DNA of 13,621 nt from an uncultured Eubacteriales bacterium (GTDB taxonomy: Bacteria; Bacillota; Clostridia; Christensenellales; Aristaeellaceae), in NCBI GenBank assembly GCA_900540045.1, contig UQEF01000080.1:1-13621 (forward strand), written 5' to 3'. A program made the position numbers and the translations under genes. Below the pieces are notes generated by a model. It saw only the letters and a list, made by a program, of their open reading frames with translations. It searched no databases and was not told the origin of the DNA. Every line of letters begins with the position of its first letter. The first letter of the stretch is position 1. Shown here piece after piece: positions 6,657-13,570 of this stretch.

Positions 6657-9080
6657 TCAGCGGATGCCCAACAGGTCCATCGTACGGGGCAGTCCTGCCA
6701 ATGCATCGGCCACCTTGGCGGTATCGCATCCGCTGAGCAGCATCAGCGGGACCACCCAGTTGCTGGCCGCCATATCGGCCGCCGCCAGGAAACCGCCGCG
6801 TACCTTGCGCGAGGCCACCTCAATGAAGCGTCGCATGCCGGCCGCCATGGCGTCTGGGAGCACGAGCTCCGCCTGGGAGAGCACACGCTTGAGCTCTGTG
6901 AACCATTTCTCCGCATCGCTGAGCATGGGGTGCGAATCGGCGCGAATGGCGGTGAAGGATTCCAGCGAAGCCGCCTCCACGGGCTGCCATTGTGCCGCAC
7001 GGCCAAACCCACGCTTGAACATGGCCGGCACGCTGATTACCGGATACGGCAGCAGGCGGTCGGGTTCGGGCATGGTGCTTTCATCCGTCAGGAACAGGGT
7101 TTTGTGGCCGTAGACGGTCATGGTTTCCGTCCCGAGGGGCTGTACGGTCACGGTGGGCGTGCGGCGGCCATCCTCAGGCAGCAGGCTGATCATTTCCACA
7201 TATGCGCCGGGGCATACCGCAGCAGACACGCTCTTGAGCCCAAAGCTCTCCAGCAGCACATCCGCAAAGAGCTGTGCGTCGGCAAGGGTGCGGGCACGGA
7301 AGCACAGCGCATCATACAGCGAGAAATTGATCAGCAGGCTCACGGCCTCGTCGTCGCTGATGCTAAAGCCGCTGTCGTTCATATGCACGCGCAGTTGCTC
7401 GGCCAGTTCCTGCTGGGTATAGGTGCGTCCCACCACAGGCGAAAGCAGCACCCGCTGTTCCCCCGCCCCGCTTAGGCAGCTCATTTGCCCTGCGATAAAC
7501 TCGGTCAGCCGGGAAGCGTTTTCCGTGCTGAGGGCGCGGGATTGCTCCAGAAGCTCCTCACGCTGGCGCGAAAGCCGGTCCACCTCTTTTTTCAGGCGCT
7601 CCGCCTCGTCGCGCCGCTTCTGCGAAAGCGAGGCAATGGCTTTTTCCCGGAATTTCTTTTCGTTCTCCTTTGCCGTTTCCAGCTGCATCAGCAGGCTGAT
7701 ACGGTCGGCCTCAATCTCAGCCAGCTGCTCGCGGGCGGCGGCGGCGGCGTTGAGGTTGATCCCGCCACGGCGCAGCGCGGCAGCAACATCCGTGGTAAAG
7801 GCTTCGTTTTCCATCAGCATGTCCATGGCCTGCTGGCGCATGTCGGCGTTCTGCCAGACGTATTCCATGCAGGTTCGCAGGCTTTCGATCGGGTTTTCCA
7901 CCAGGCCGTAGGTCCCGCTGCCCAGTTCCTCCCCCATGATCTCATCCCGCTGGCCGCGCATCTGCCGTTCGACCACATGATGCATGCTCTCCGGATGGCG
8001 GCGCGTGCGGACAATTTTTTCACCCACGTTCACCAACGGTGTACCTGAAAAACGTGCGACCGTCTGGGGAGCTTCTTCCTCCGGCTCGGGAGCGTCGTTT
8101 GTCAGGCGGTTGGCGCCTTCGCTGAGGGGCTGAGCCAGACGGGAAATCTGCTGTTCAAAAGGCAGGTCGCTGTCCAGAATATCCAGATGCGCGCCAATGG
8201 GCAGAGCCTCTTCTGCTTCTTCCCTGGGCGGCTGCTGGACGGTAGCCTCTGCGGCGGCTGCGGCCTCGCGTGCCTTCTGCTCCTCTTCCTGGCGCACAAT
8301 CTCGGCAGCGCGCTCCACCCGGCGGGTATGGGGGTCCTGTTTGACGGGCTTTTCCGGCTTGGCCTCCGCTTTGACCGGGGCTTCGGGCTTCTCCTTGCGG
8401 GGCTTTTCTTCAGCCTTGGCCTTGGACTCGCTCTTCCTGGCCTTTTCCTCCTCCGAGGCTGCGGCGCGCTCCTTGCGCCGCAGGCTGTTGCGGCGCTGAC
8501 GCCAGTTCAGGGTTGCCTCCGGATCCCAGTAAATGCTGTGCCGGCCCAGCGCAGGCGTTTCCACGGTGTGCAGCAAAAAGCGGTCGTTGCCAAAGGGCTT
8601 GAGCCCTTCCACCGCCGCCTTGAGCGCCTGTTCCTTTTCCACAGGACCATACAGCATTTTGTCCTTATGCAGAAGCACCTTGGCCGTCAGCGCATGGGAA
8701 GCATCCGTTCCCGGTTCCACCACCTCGAAGCAGCCGTCCTCAGCCAGCTCACAGATCACATCCGAATAGATCGCGTACTGGTTTCTTTCTCCCTCCTCAG
8801 GGGCATAGTTGCGGTTCTGCCGCACTTTCATCAGCTCTTTGCCTTCGCTGGCGAGCTGGATGGCGCACAGGCCGCCGGCCTCGCGCATCCTTTCCTTAAA
8901 AGTGCTCTGCTCCCGCTTGTCTGGCACGATGCGCAGACTGCCCTCATCGGGAAAATCGTCCGCGCCGCCGTGAAAAACATTTCCCTCGCGGGTGCAAAGC
9001 GGTATGACGCGGAAAATGACGCGCTGCCTGTTGTCCTCCTCTACATAGGCAAGCGTGATGGTACCGTTGATCTCCTTCAT
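6657..9080 (-). CDS. Large coiled-coil protein of unknown function
   Basis: An 807-residue cytoplasmic protein with no signal peptide or membrane helix, which I do not recognise. Three parts can be seen. Residues 1-200 form a mixed beta-rich domain (starting MKEINGTITLAYVEEDN, VIFRVIPL). Residues 200-300 are a low-complexity Lys/Glu/Ala/Pro linker, followed by a largely disordered acidic region to about 390. Helical segments at 395-525 include a clear heptad-rich coiled coil (about 445-520, EQLAEIEADR to LLEQSRALSTE). The C-terminal 280 residues are globular alpha/beta and resemble the accessory part of some P-loop proteins, but no Walker A motif (GxxxxGK[ST]) is present. The ATG at 9080 has AAGGGG 7 nt upstream. 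It is the first gene of an operon with the FakA-like small protein. A scaffold or cytoskeletal role is only a guess. Confidence 0.8.
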   Translation of the reverse strand: MKEINGTITLAYVEEDNRQRVIFRVIPLCTREGNVFHGGADDFPDEGSLRIVPDKREQSTFKERMREAGGLCAIQLASEGKELMKVRQNRNYAPEEGERNQYAIYSDVICELAEDGCFEVVEPGTDASHALTAKVLLHKDKMLYGPVEKEQALKAAVEGLKPFGNDRFLLHTVETPALGRHSIYWDPEATLNWRQRRNSLRRKERAAASEEEKARKSESKAKAEEKPRKEKPEAPVKAEAKPEKPVKQDPHTRRVERAAEIVRQEEEQKAREAAAAAEATVQQPPREEAEEALPIGAHLDILDSDLPFEQQISRLAQPLSEGANRLTNDAPEPEEEAPQTVARFSGTPLVNVGEKIVRTRRHPESMHHVVERQMRGQRDEIMGEELGSGTYGLVENPIESLRTCMEYVWQNADMRQQAMDMLMENEAFTTDVAAALRRGGINLNAAAAAREQLAEIEADRISLLMQLETAKENEKKFREKAIASLSQKRRDEAERLKKEVDRLSRQREELLEQSRALSTENASRLTEFIAGQMSCLSGAGEQRVLLSPVVGRTYTQQELAEQLRVHMNDSGFSISDDEAVSLLINFSLYDALCFRARTLADAQLFADVLLESFGLKSVSAAVCPGAYVEMISLLPEDGRRTPTVTVQPLGTETMTVYGHKTLFLTDESTMPEPDRLLPYPVISVPAMFKRGFGRAAQWQPVEAASLESFTAIRADSHPMLSDAEKWFTELKRVLSQAELVLPDAMAAGMRRFIEVASRKVRGGFLAAADMAASNWVVPLMLLSGCDTAKVADALAGLPRTMDLLGIR

Positions 9081-9153
9081 ACACTAACCCCTTACATCAT
9101 ATCGGTGTGTCCATGGCATAACAAAATTATGAATGAACCATGAACACGATGAT

Positions 9154-9182
9154 AGTTTAATCTCGATTTCCGTTTTCGTCAA
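9154..9182 (-). promoter_or_regulatory. Sigma-A promoter of the coiled-coil protein operon
   Basis: On the minus strand TTGACG (9182-9177) and TAAACT (9159-9154) are separated by exactly 17 bp. The -35 matches five of six consensus bases and the -10 four of six. Transcription would start near 9147, giving a leader of about 67 nt before the ATG at 9080. It is back to back with the strong plus-strand promoter at 9266-9294. Confidence 0.55.
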
Positions 9183-9265
9183 TAGTTTCCCCAATTTTGC
9201 TGAAAAGATATCAAAATGACTGGATTTTGGAAGCTGCAACGCATGTAACACTTCACATATCCGTC

Positions 9266-9294
9266 TTGACAATTTAATATTTTCGTAATATATT
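9266..9294 (+). promoter_or_regulatory. Strong sigma-A promoter of the SH3b/peptidoglycan-binding protein gene
   Basis: A perfect -35 TTGACA (9266-9271) and a -10 TATATT (9289-9294, five of six matches) are separated by 17 bp of AT-rich DNA. Transcription should start near 9301, leaving a leader of about 56 nt. AAAGGAGG stands 11 nt before the ATG at 9357. Confidence 0.8.
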
Positions 9295-9356
9295 AAGTAT
9301 GTAACCTGTGAGGGATACGGCCCGCTTTTCCCACTGCAAAGGAGGAACTGATTCAC

Positions 9357-10679
9357 ATGGTCCTTTATGAGGCATATAGCGGCATATACCGCCACCTGCG
9401 GCGGATCTTTTGCACCGCACTGGCCCTGATGATCGGTTGGAGCTGCATGACGCTTCCCCAGGCAGCCCTGGCGGCAGATGCGGGCGTGACCAACGCCAAG
9501 GTAGTGCTGCGCAAAGAAGCCGACAAGGAATCCAGTGCGCTGCAAACCGTGCCGGAAGGCGAAGAAGTGGATATCCTGGGCAAATCCGGAGACTGGTACA
9601 AAGTGCGCTACGGCAACTTTACCGGCTATATGATGAAGAAATACGTAACCCAATCCCCTTCCGCCGCCGTTGCAGCCGCCGCCAGCATCAAAGCATTGGG
9701 CAGCGCGCCGGGCATCATGCGCATCGGGGATGAAAACAGCGACGTCAAAAAGCTCCAGCAGGCGCTGAATATCCTGGGATACTACGACGGCAAGATCGAC
9801 GGGATCTACGGCGACGGTACCACCAAAGCCGTCACCCAGTACCAGAAGGATGAGGGGCTGGAAGCCGACGGCTACGCGGGCACCTCCACGGTGACCAGCA
9901 TCTTCGGCAGCTGCAGCAAAACCTCCATGACCACCCAGCCGGAGCCGGGCAGCAGCGCTTCGTCCTCCTTTTCGTCGTCCAGCTCAAAGTATCCCACCGT
10001 TTCCAGCATCTCGGAAATCGGTTCCGCGCCCGGTACCAGCCGCGAGGGTGACAGCGGGTCCAACGTGGTCAAGCTCCAGCAGGCACTGGAATGCCTGGGT
10101 TATTATGACGGAGCCATTGACGGTGTGTACGGCGAAGGAACGGTGTCTGCAGTCAAGCAATTCCAGAAGAAGCGCAACATGAAAGACGACGGCATTGCCG
10201 GCTCTTCCACCATCCGCGTTCTCTTCGGCTCAGTGGGCACCTCCTCTTCCTCCTCCAGCTCCAAGACCTACGAAACCGAGGTGCTGGACTGGTTTGAGGA
10301 CAAAGTGACCAACGTAATTCCCAAGAATGCCCGTTTTACCATTAAGGACGTAAAAACCGGCAAGACCTTTGAGGTCGTCCGCTGGTCCGGCTACAATCAT
10401 ATTGATGCCGAGCCCCGCACTGCCGAGGACACCGCCACCATGAAGAGCATCTACGGGGGCGAATGGAGCTGGAGCCGGCGTGCCATCCTGATTCTCTATA
10501 ACGGCCACGTCTACGCTGCCTCCATGAACGGCATGCCGCACGGCACTACCACCATTTCCTCCAATAACTTTGACGGACATTTCTGCATTCACTTCAAGAA
10601 CAGCAAAACCCACGAGAGCGACAAGGTCGATCCCGACCATCAGGCGGCGGTGACCACCGCCAGCAAGGCGACCTGGTAA
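9357..10679 (+). CDS. Secreted SH3b / double peptidoglycan-binding-domain protein with HG...FCIH C-terminal domain
   Basis: A 440-residue exported wall protein. Residues 14-39 form a signal peptide ending ALA/ADAG. An SH3b domain (about 45-97: VVLRKEADKESSALQTVPEG, then GDWYKVRYGNFTGYMMKKYV) is followed by two PG_binding_1 repeats at 124-184 and 230-290 (VKKLQQALNILGYYDGKIDG and VVKLQQALECLGYYDGAIDG). Ser-rich linkers separate them. The C-terminal 135 residues (305-440) hold HGTTT (395-399), then GHFCIHF (407-413) and KTH (417-419). The His-Gly followed by a Cys-x-His recalls L,D-transpeptidase (YkuD) active sites but does not match their SxGCxR motif, so enzymatic activity is uncertain. The likely role is binding or remodelling of peptidoglycan. 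The gene is monocistronic, with its own promoter and terminator, and convergent with the BMC operon. Confidence 0.85.
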   Translation: MVLYEAYSGIYRHLRRIFCTALALMIGWSCMTLPQAALAADAGVTNAKVVLRKEADKESSALQTVPEGEEVDILGKSGDWYKVRYGNFTGYMMKKYVTQSPSAAVAAAASIKALGSAPGIMRIGDENSDVKKLQQALNILGYYDGKIDGIYGDGTTKAVTQYQKDEGLEADGYAGTSTVTSIFGSCSKTSMTTQPEPGSSASSSFSSSSSKYPTVSSISEIGSAPGTSREGDSGSNVVKLQQALECLGYYDGAIDGVYGEGTVSAVKQFQKKRNMKDDGIAGSSTIRVLFGSVGTSSSSSSSKTYETEVLDWFEDKVTNVIPKNARFTIKDVKTGKTFEVVRWSGYNHIDAEPRTAEDTATMKSIYGGEWSWSRRAILILYNGHVYAASMNGMPHGTTTISSNNFDGHFCIHFKNSKTHESDKVDPDHQAAVTTASKATW

Positions 10680-10692
10680 TGAATGCAGCATA

Positions 10693-10729
10693 CGGCCCGG
10701 CCCCGCACAAGGGAGCCGGGCCGCTTTTT
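10693..10729 (+). terminator. Rho-independent terminator of the SH3b/PG-binding protein gene
   Basis: CGGCCCGGC (10693-10701) pairs with GCCGGGCCG (10715-10723) across a 13-nt loop, followed by C and five T residues (10725-10729). It begins 13 bp after the stop codon. On the minus strand the stem has no T-tract, so it is a poor terminator for the convergent BMC operon. Confidence 0.8.
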
Positions 10730-10732
10730 GGC

Positions 10733-10996
10733 TTACAGCGTTTCCGGATCAATGATGCCGGCGATGGTGATGTCACTGGGCGGCGGGTCCTTCAGGTCCA
10801 GCATGAGCGCGGCCTCCTTGCGGCCAATCATGTACACCACATCCCCGATACCTGCCTGGCGCGTGCCGTCGCAGGCGATAATGAGCCCCTTTTCCTGGCC
10901 GTTGACGATCTGACGGACCACCAGCAGCTTGATGCCCTCCAGCGTGGGGGTTTTGACCGTGCAGACCACGGACCCCACAACCTTGCCGATGTTCAT
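10733..10996 (-). CDS. BMC-P (EutN/CcmL) microcompartment vertex protein 4, divergent
   Basis: An 87-residue member of the EutN/CcmL family, whose pentamers cap the vertices of icosahedral bacterial microcompartment shells. The family start is clear (MNIGKVVGSVVCTVKTPTLEGIKLLVV reads as the usual GxVvxTxK...L.G.kLL pattern). So are AGIGDVVYMI (48-57) in the position of the DxVGAGxGDxV motif, and the closing ITIAGIIDP (76-84). The Gly-Ser-Ser-Ala-Arg segment typical after this motif is replaced by GRKEAAL. It is the shortest and most diverged of four tandem paralogues and the last gene visible in the operon. It lies 10 bp after the third paralogue, with GGGGGAAGGG before its ATG. It may form mixed or specialised vertices; that is inference. 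Confidence 0.9.
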   Translation of the reverse strand: MNIGKVVGSVVCTVKTPTLEGIKLLVVRQIVNGQEKGLIIACDGTRQAGIGDVVYMIGRKEAALMLDLKDPPPSDITIAGIIDPETL

Positions 10997-11006
10997 GCCC
11001 TTCCCC

Positions 11007-11297
11007 CTAGTGGCAGGCTACGTGTTTGCCCTGCCAGGTATAGCAGTCCACCACGCCGCAGATGGTGACGCTGGCGATAAGCGTCTTGTCACCGGTAATC
11101 ATCTGAGCCGCGCCGCCGTCGTTGTTGACCAGCACGATATCACCAATGCCCGCGTCCGCCGCGTCCAGAGCGATCAGCTCCTCGCCGGTCATCTCTCCCT
11201 CCAACGTGAGGTGACGCACCTTAAGCAGCTTGTATCCGCGGTATTTTTCGTATTTGACGGTAGAAACCACCGTGCCCGTCACGCGCGCGATCTTCAT
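11007..11297 (-). CDS. BMC-P (EutN/CcmL) microcompartment vertex protein 3
   Basis: A 96-residue BMC-P protein. Features seen are MKIARVTGTVVSTVKYEKYRG at the start, KLLKVRHL (23-30), ALDAADAGIGDIVLV (43-57) where the canonical motif is VDxVGAGxGDxV, and VTICGVVD (77-84) at the end of the barrel. The GSSAR loop is replaced by NDGGAAQM. The ATG overlaps the stop of the preceding paralogue by four bases (ATGA at 11294-11297), which implies translational coupling. Together with the last gene it forms the diverged pair of the four. The C-terminal CYTWQGKHVACH carries Cys and His residues that could bind a metal, though this is only a remark on composition. Confidence 0.93.
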   Translation of the reverse strand: MKIARVTGTVVSTVKYEKYRGYKLLKVRHLTLEGEMTGEELIALDAADAGIGDIVLVNNDGGAAQMITGDKTLIASVTICGVVDCYTWQGKHVACH

Positions 11298-11596
11298 GAG
11301 GCATTCCCCTTGTCATACACGCGCTTGCCCAGAATGTCCACAAAGTCCACGATGCCCACTATGGAGCTGTCCACGGGTTTATTGGTGGTCAGGTCGGTCT
11401 GGCGCGACGAGCTGCCGCCCGCCCACATCACGATTTCCCCCTCACCCGCGCCCACCGTGTCCACGGTGATGAAGGGCGCGCCCTTCTCCTCAAAGGTGTC
11501 CATGTCGATGGGCACGGCCACCAGCAGCTTGAGCCCATGCAGCCGGTCCGACTTGCGTGTGCTGACCATGCTTCCGATCACTTTCGCCAGCTGCAT
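11294..11596 (-). CDS. BMC-P (EutN/CcmL) microcompartment vertex protein 2, canonical
   Basis: A 100-residue BMC-P protein with the full signature: GSMVSTRKSDRLHGLKLLV (8-26), VDTVGAGEGEIVMWAGGSSSRQ (45-66) and SSIVGIVD (77-84). It should form pentameric shell vertices. The end RVYDK resembles the RTYDK end of the preceding paralogue, which points to a duplication of this pair. The ATG at 11596 lies inside the upstream gene (19-bp overlap) and is preceded by AAAGGAGG at a proper distance, so it has its own ribosome binding site as well as coupling. The longer insert at about 31-40 (DMDTFEEKGA) matches the canonical partner more than the two diverged copies. Confidence 0.95.
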   Translation of the reverse strand: MQLAKVIGSMVSTRKSDRLHGLKLLVAVPIDMDTFEEKGAPFITVDTVGAGEGEIVMWAGGSSSRQTDLTTNKPVDSSIVGIVDFVDILGKRVYDKGNAS

Positions 11597-11901
11597 GCCT
11601 CCGCCTCCTTTGCCTTGTCGTAGGTGCGCGTGCCGCGCATGTTGATGGAATCCACGATGCCATAGATGGTGTAATCCGAAGCGACCTTGCTGGACGTATC
11701 CGACTGCCGGGCGGAACTTCCGTAGGCGCAGAACACCAGGTCGCCCTCGCCTGCGCCCACGTCATCCACGCAGACCACATAATCGTCCTTCATCGCCAGG
11801 GTATCCAGCTCCACGGGCTGTACAATCAGAAGCTTGGCCCCATGCAGCGTATCGACCTTATTGGTGCTTACCACATTGCCCGTAACCCGCCCTACCAGCA
11901 T
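11578..11901 (-). CDS. BMC-P (EutN/CcmL) microcompartment vertex protein 1, canonical
   Basis: A 107-residue BMC-P protein, the first of four in a row. It shows GNVVSTNKVDTLHGAKLLIV (8-27), VDDVGAGEGDLVFCAYGSSARQ (45-66) and YTIYGIVDSI (77-86), all typical of EutN/CcmL pentamers. The C-terminal extension (from about 93, TYDKAKEAEACSWRK) is charged and partly encoded in the 19-bp overlap with the next gene. GGAGG stands 5 nt before the ATG at 11901, and the stop of the LacI-type gene is 11 bp upstream, so the regulator and shell genes share a transcript. No hexameric or trimeric shell gene (BMC-H or BMC-T) is inside the window. Confidence 0.95.
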   Translation of the reverse strand: MLVGRVTGNVVSTNKVDTLHGAKLLIVQPVELDTLAMKDDYVVCVDDVGAGEGDLVFCAYGSSARQSDTSSKVASDYTIYGIVDSINMRGTRTYDKAKEAEACSWRK

Positions 11902-11912
11902 AGGGGCCTCCT

Positions 11913-12920
11913 TCAGCCGTTTTTGGGCCGGGTGCTGTTGCGCACGATCAGCTTGCCGCCGATAAGCATGTGCATGCCCGGCCAGTCGGGATATTTGATG
12001 CGCTTGCGGATCATGTCCACGGCCAGCATGCCCATGGCCGACCGCGATATGCGCATGGTGGTCAGCGCCGGCATGGTGACGGCGCTGAAGGGAATATCGT
12101 CAAAGCCGATGATGGACATGTCCTCCGGGATGCTGTATCCCGCCTCGCGGATGGCTTTAACCGCGCCGATGGCCACGGTATCGTTGTCGGCCACCACCGC
12201 GCCGTGCGGCACGTAAGCACCGCTTTTAATCAGGTTTTTCATGTCCTCAAACGCGCCGTCCACCGTGGGCTTGAGCCAGATGGGTTCGGGAGCGGGCAGA
12301 CCCAGCCGTTCCAGTTCGGCCAGGTATCCCTCGTAGCGTTCATCGCAGTTGTTCACGGGCTGGGTGAATTTGAAATAGCCGATTTCACGGTATCCCAGAT
12401 CGTAGAGGTAATGGACCACGTTGGCCATCAGGGCCCGGTTGGCCATGACCACGCTGTCGATATTGTCCAGGATGATGTTATTGTCCAGCACCACCACAGG
12501 TACGGTGAAGAGCTTGAGCAGGGGATAGTCCGGCTCGCGCAGCTCGGTGCCGATGACGATGACGCCGTCGGGCGGGTTCTGCATCAGCTCGCGGATGGTG
12601 GCCGCCGCGGTCTTGGCCTCGCAGTTGCACATGATGAGGTCAAAGGCAAAGCGCCGGCACTCGCTTTCGATGCGGTCGATGATGGAGGCGATAAAGCCCT
12701 GATTTTCTTCCAGTGCGATGCCGTGCGCACGGAACTTGAGTACCATCAGACGAAAGCGCTCAACCTTTTTTTTCTGAAGCGCCGGCGCATAGCCGCACTC
12801 CTCCACCACGCTCATTACCCGGCGGCGCGTCTCCTCGCTTACCCCTTTTTTATTGTTCATCACCAGCGAGACCGCCGCGGGCGATACGCCCGCGATGGCC
12901 GCGATTTCCCGGATGGTCAT
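11913..12920 (-). CDS. LacI-family transcriptional regulator of the microcompartment operon
   Basis: A 335-residue repressor-type protein. An N-terminal helix-turn-helix (MTIREIAAIAGVSPAAVSLVMNN) leads to GVSEETRRRVMSVVEECGY and then a periplasmic-binding-like effector domain with DGVIVIGTE, VVLDN, ADNDTVAIGA and IIGFDDIPFS at the usual places. The hinge after ECGYAPAL is QKKK rather than the common NxxARxL, so this part of operator contact is unusual. The ATG at 12920 gives the standard LacI start; an in-frame GTG at 12929 would overlap the dhaL stop by four bases (GTGA) and add three residues. Neither has a strong ribosome site, so coupling to dhaL is likely. Its place between dhaL and the shell genes suggests control of its own operon by a sugar or sugar phosphate. 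Ligand and operator are unknown, and the operon's promoter is outside the window. Confidence 0.93.
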   Translation of the reverse strand: MTIREIAAIAGVSPAAVSLVMNNKKGVSEETRRRVMSVVEECGYAPALQKKKVERFRLMVLKFRAHGIALEENQGFIASIIDRIESECRRFAFDLIMCNCEAKTAAATIRELMQNPPDGVIVIGTELREPDYPLLKLFTVPVVVLDNNIILDNIDSVVMANRALMANVVHYLYDLGYREIGYFKFTQPVNNCDERYEGYLAELERLGLPAPEPIWLKPTVDGAFEDMKNLIKSGAYVPHGAVVADNDTVAIGAVKAIREAGYSIPEDMSIIGFDDIPFSAVTMPALTTMRISRSAMGMLAVDMIRKRIKYPDWPGMHMLIGGKLIVRNSTRPKNG

Positions 12921-12925
12921 GCCTT

Positions 12926-13558
12926 TCACTCACTGTCCGCTTTAAATTCGGCATATCCTTTCATCAGCAGGGCGGCCACCGCCGCGCCGGGGTCCAGCAG
13001 CTCGCGCGAGGCCTCGCCACGGATGGCCATGCGGCCATGCCTGGCCAGCATGCCGCGCGTGTTTTCAAACGCCTTCCATGCCGCGTCCGCCGCCGCCTGC
13101 GCCGCTTCGGCGCCGATGGGGCCTGCCTGCGCCGCCTCAGCAAGAACCTTCACCGCCGGGGCCAGCCCATCCAGGAACGTCTTGTCCCCCACCTCGGCCT
13201 TGCCGCGGTTCTTCACGCCTTCCAGATACGCCTCGAACAGCTGCGCCTCCTGTGCGGAGGTCAGCTGCTCCGTGCCCTTCAAGACCTTGCCCGCGTTCAT
13301 CAGGCCGCTGGCCATCAGCGTGCCCATGGTGGAGGGCACGGCGCTGGCCATGGCCTTGCCCGCCTGATAGCACAGCTTGCCCACGTCCGCAAGTTCGGAT
13401 GCGTTGGCCGCGTCGCTGGCGGCGCGGAAGCCGTCGCTCATGGTAAGCCCCAGGTCGCTGTCGCCCACCACGCTGTCCAGCTCGATCAGCCAGTCGCGCT
13501 TCTGCGCCATCACATCGGCCCAGCGGGCCAGCAGGGCGCGCAAATCGGTCGCATTCAT
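12926..13558 (-). CDS. dhaL: DhaL-like (DAK2 domain) subunit of a dihydroxyacetone-type kinase, variant active site
   Basis: A 210-residue DAK2 protein of the length usual for DhaL, the nucleotide-binding subunit that phosphorylates substrate held by DhaK. The metal-binding aspartates are kept in LDSVVGDSDLGLTM (Asp28, Asp33, Asp35). GDKT (124-127), RHGR (173-176) and DPGA (189-192) are also present. Two parts differ from the Escherichia coli type: GDxDHG has become GDSDLG, and the GGASGP nucleotide loop is replaced by PSTMGTL (75-81). A related DAK2 subgroup carries these changes, so this is probably a distinct kinase class and not a broken gene. The substrate may be dihydroxyacetone or another ketose. 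The gene lies 12 bp after the probable dhaK stop; the next gene, for the LacI regulator, begins close to or overlapping its stop. The ATG at 13558 follows AAGGGGGCG. Confidence 0.85.
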   Translation of the reverse strand: MNATDLRALLARWADVMAQKRDWLIELDSVVGDSDLGLTMSDGFRAASDAANASELADVGKLCYQAGKAMASAVPSTMGTLMASGLMNAGKVLKGTEQLTSAQEAQLFEAYLEGVKNRGKAEVGDKTFLDGLAPAVKVLAEAAQAGPIGAEAAQAAADAAWKAFENTRGMLARHGRMAIRGEASRELLDPGAAVAALLMKGYAEFKADSE

Positions 13559-13570
13559 CCCAACGCCCCC

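Noticed and set aside
9088..9119. Second possible minus-strand promoter TTGTTA - 17 bp - TATGAT close to the ATG at 9080
   Set aside because: It would start transcription about 8 nt before the ATG and remove the ribosome binding site. The promoter at 9154-9182 fits better.
9243..9305. ATGTAAC occurring on both sides of the promoter at 9266
   Set aside because: Seven bases occurring twice with no wider symmetry can be chance in AT-rich DNA, so I do not call an operator.
9084..9653. Minus-strand frame of 189 codons upstream of the coiled-coil gene
   Set aside because: It overlaps the signal peptide and SH3b coding part of the plus-strand gene and both divergent promoters, with no ribosome site or domain.
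11970..13367. Plus-strand open frame of 465 codons over the LacI and dhaL genes
   Set aside because: It crosses two well-supported minus-strand genes and has no recognisable domain.
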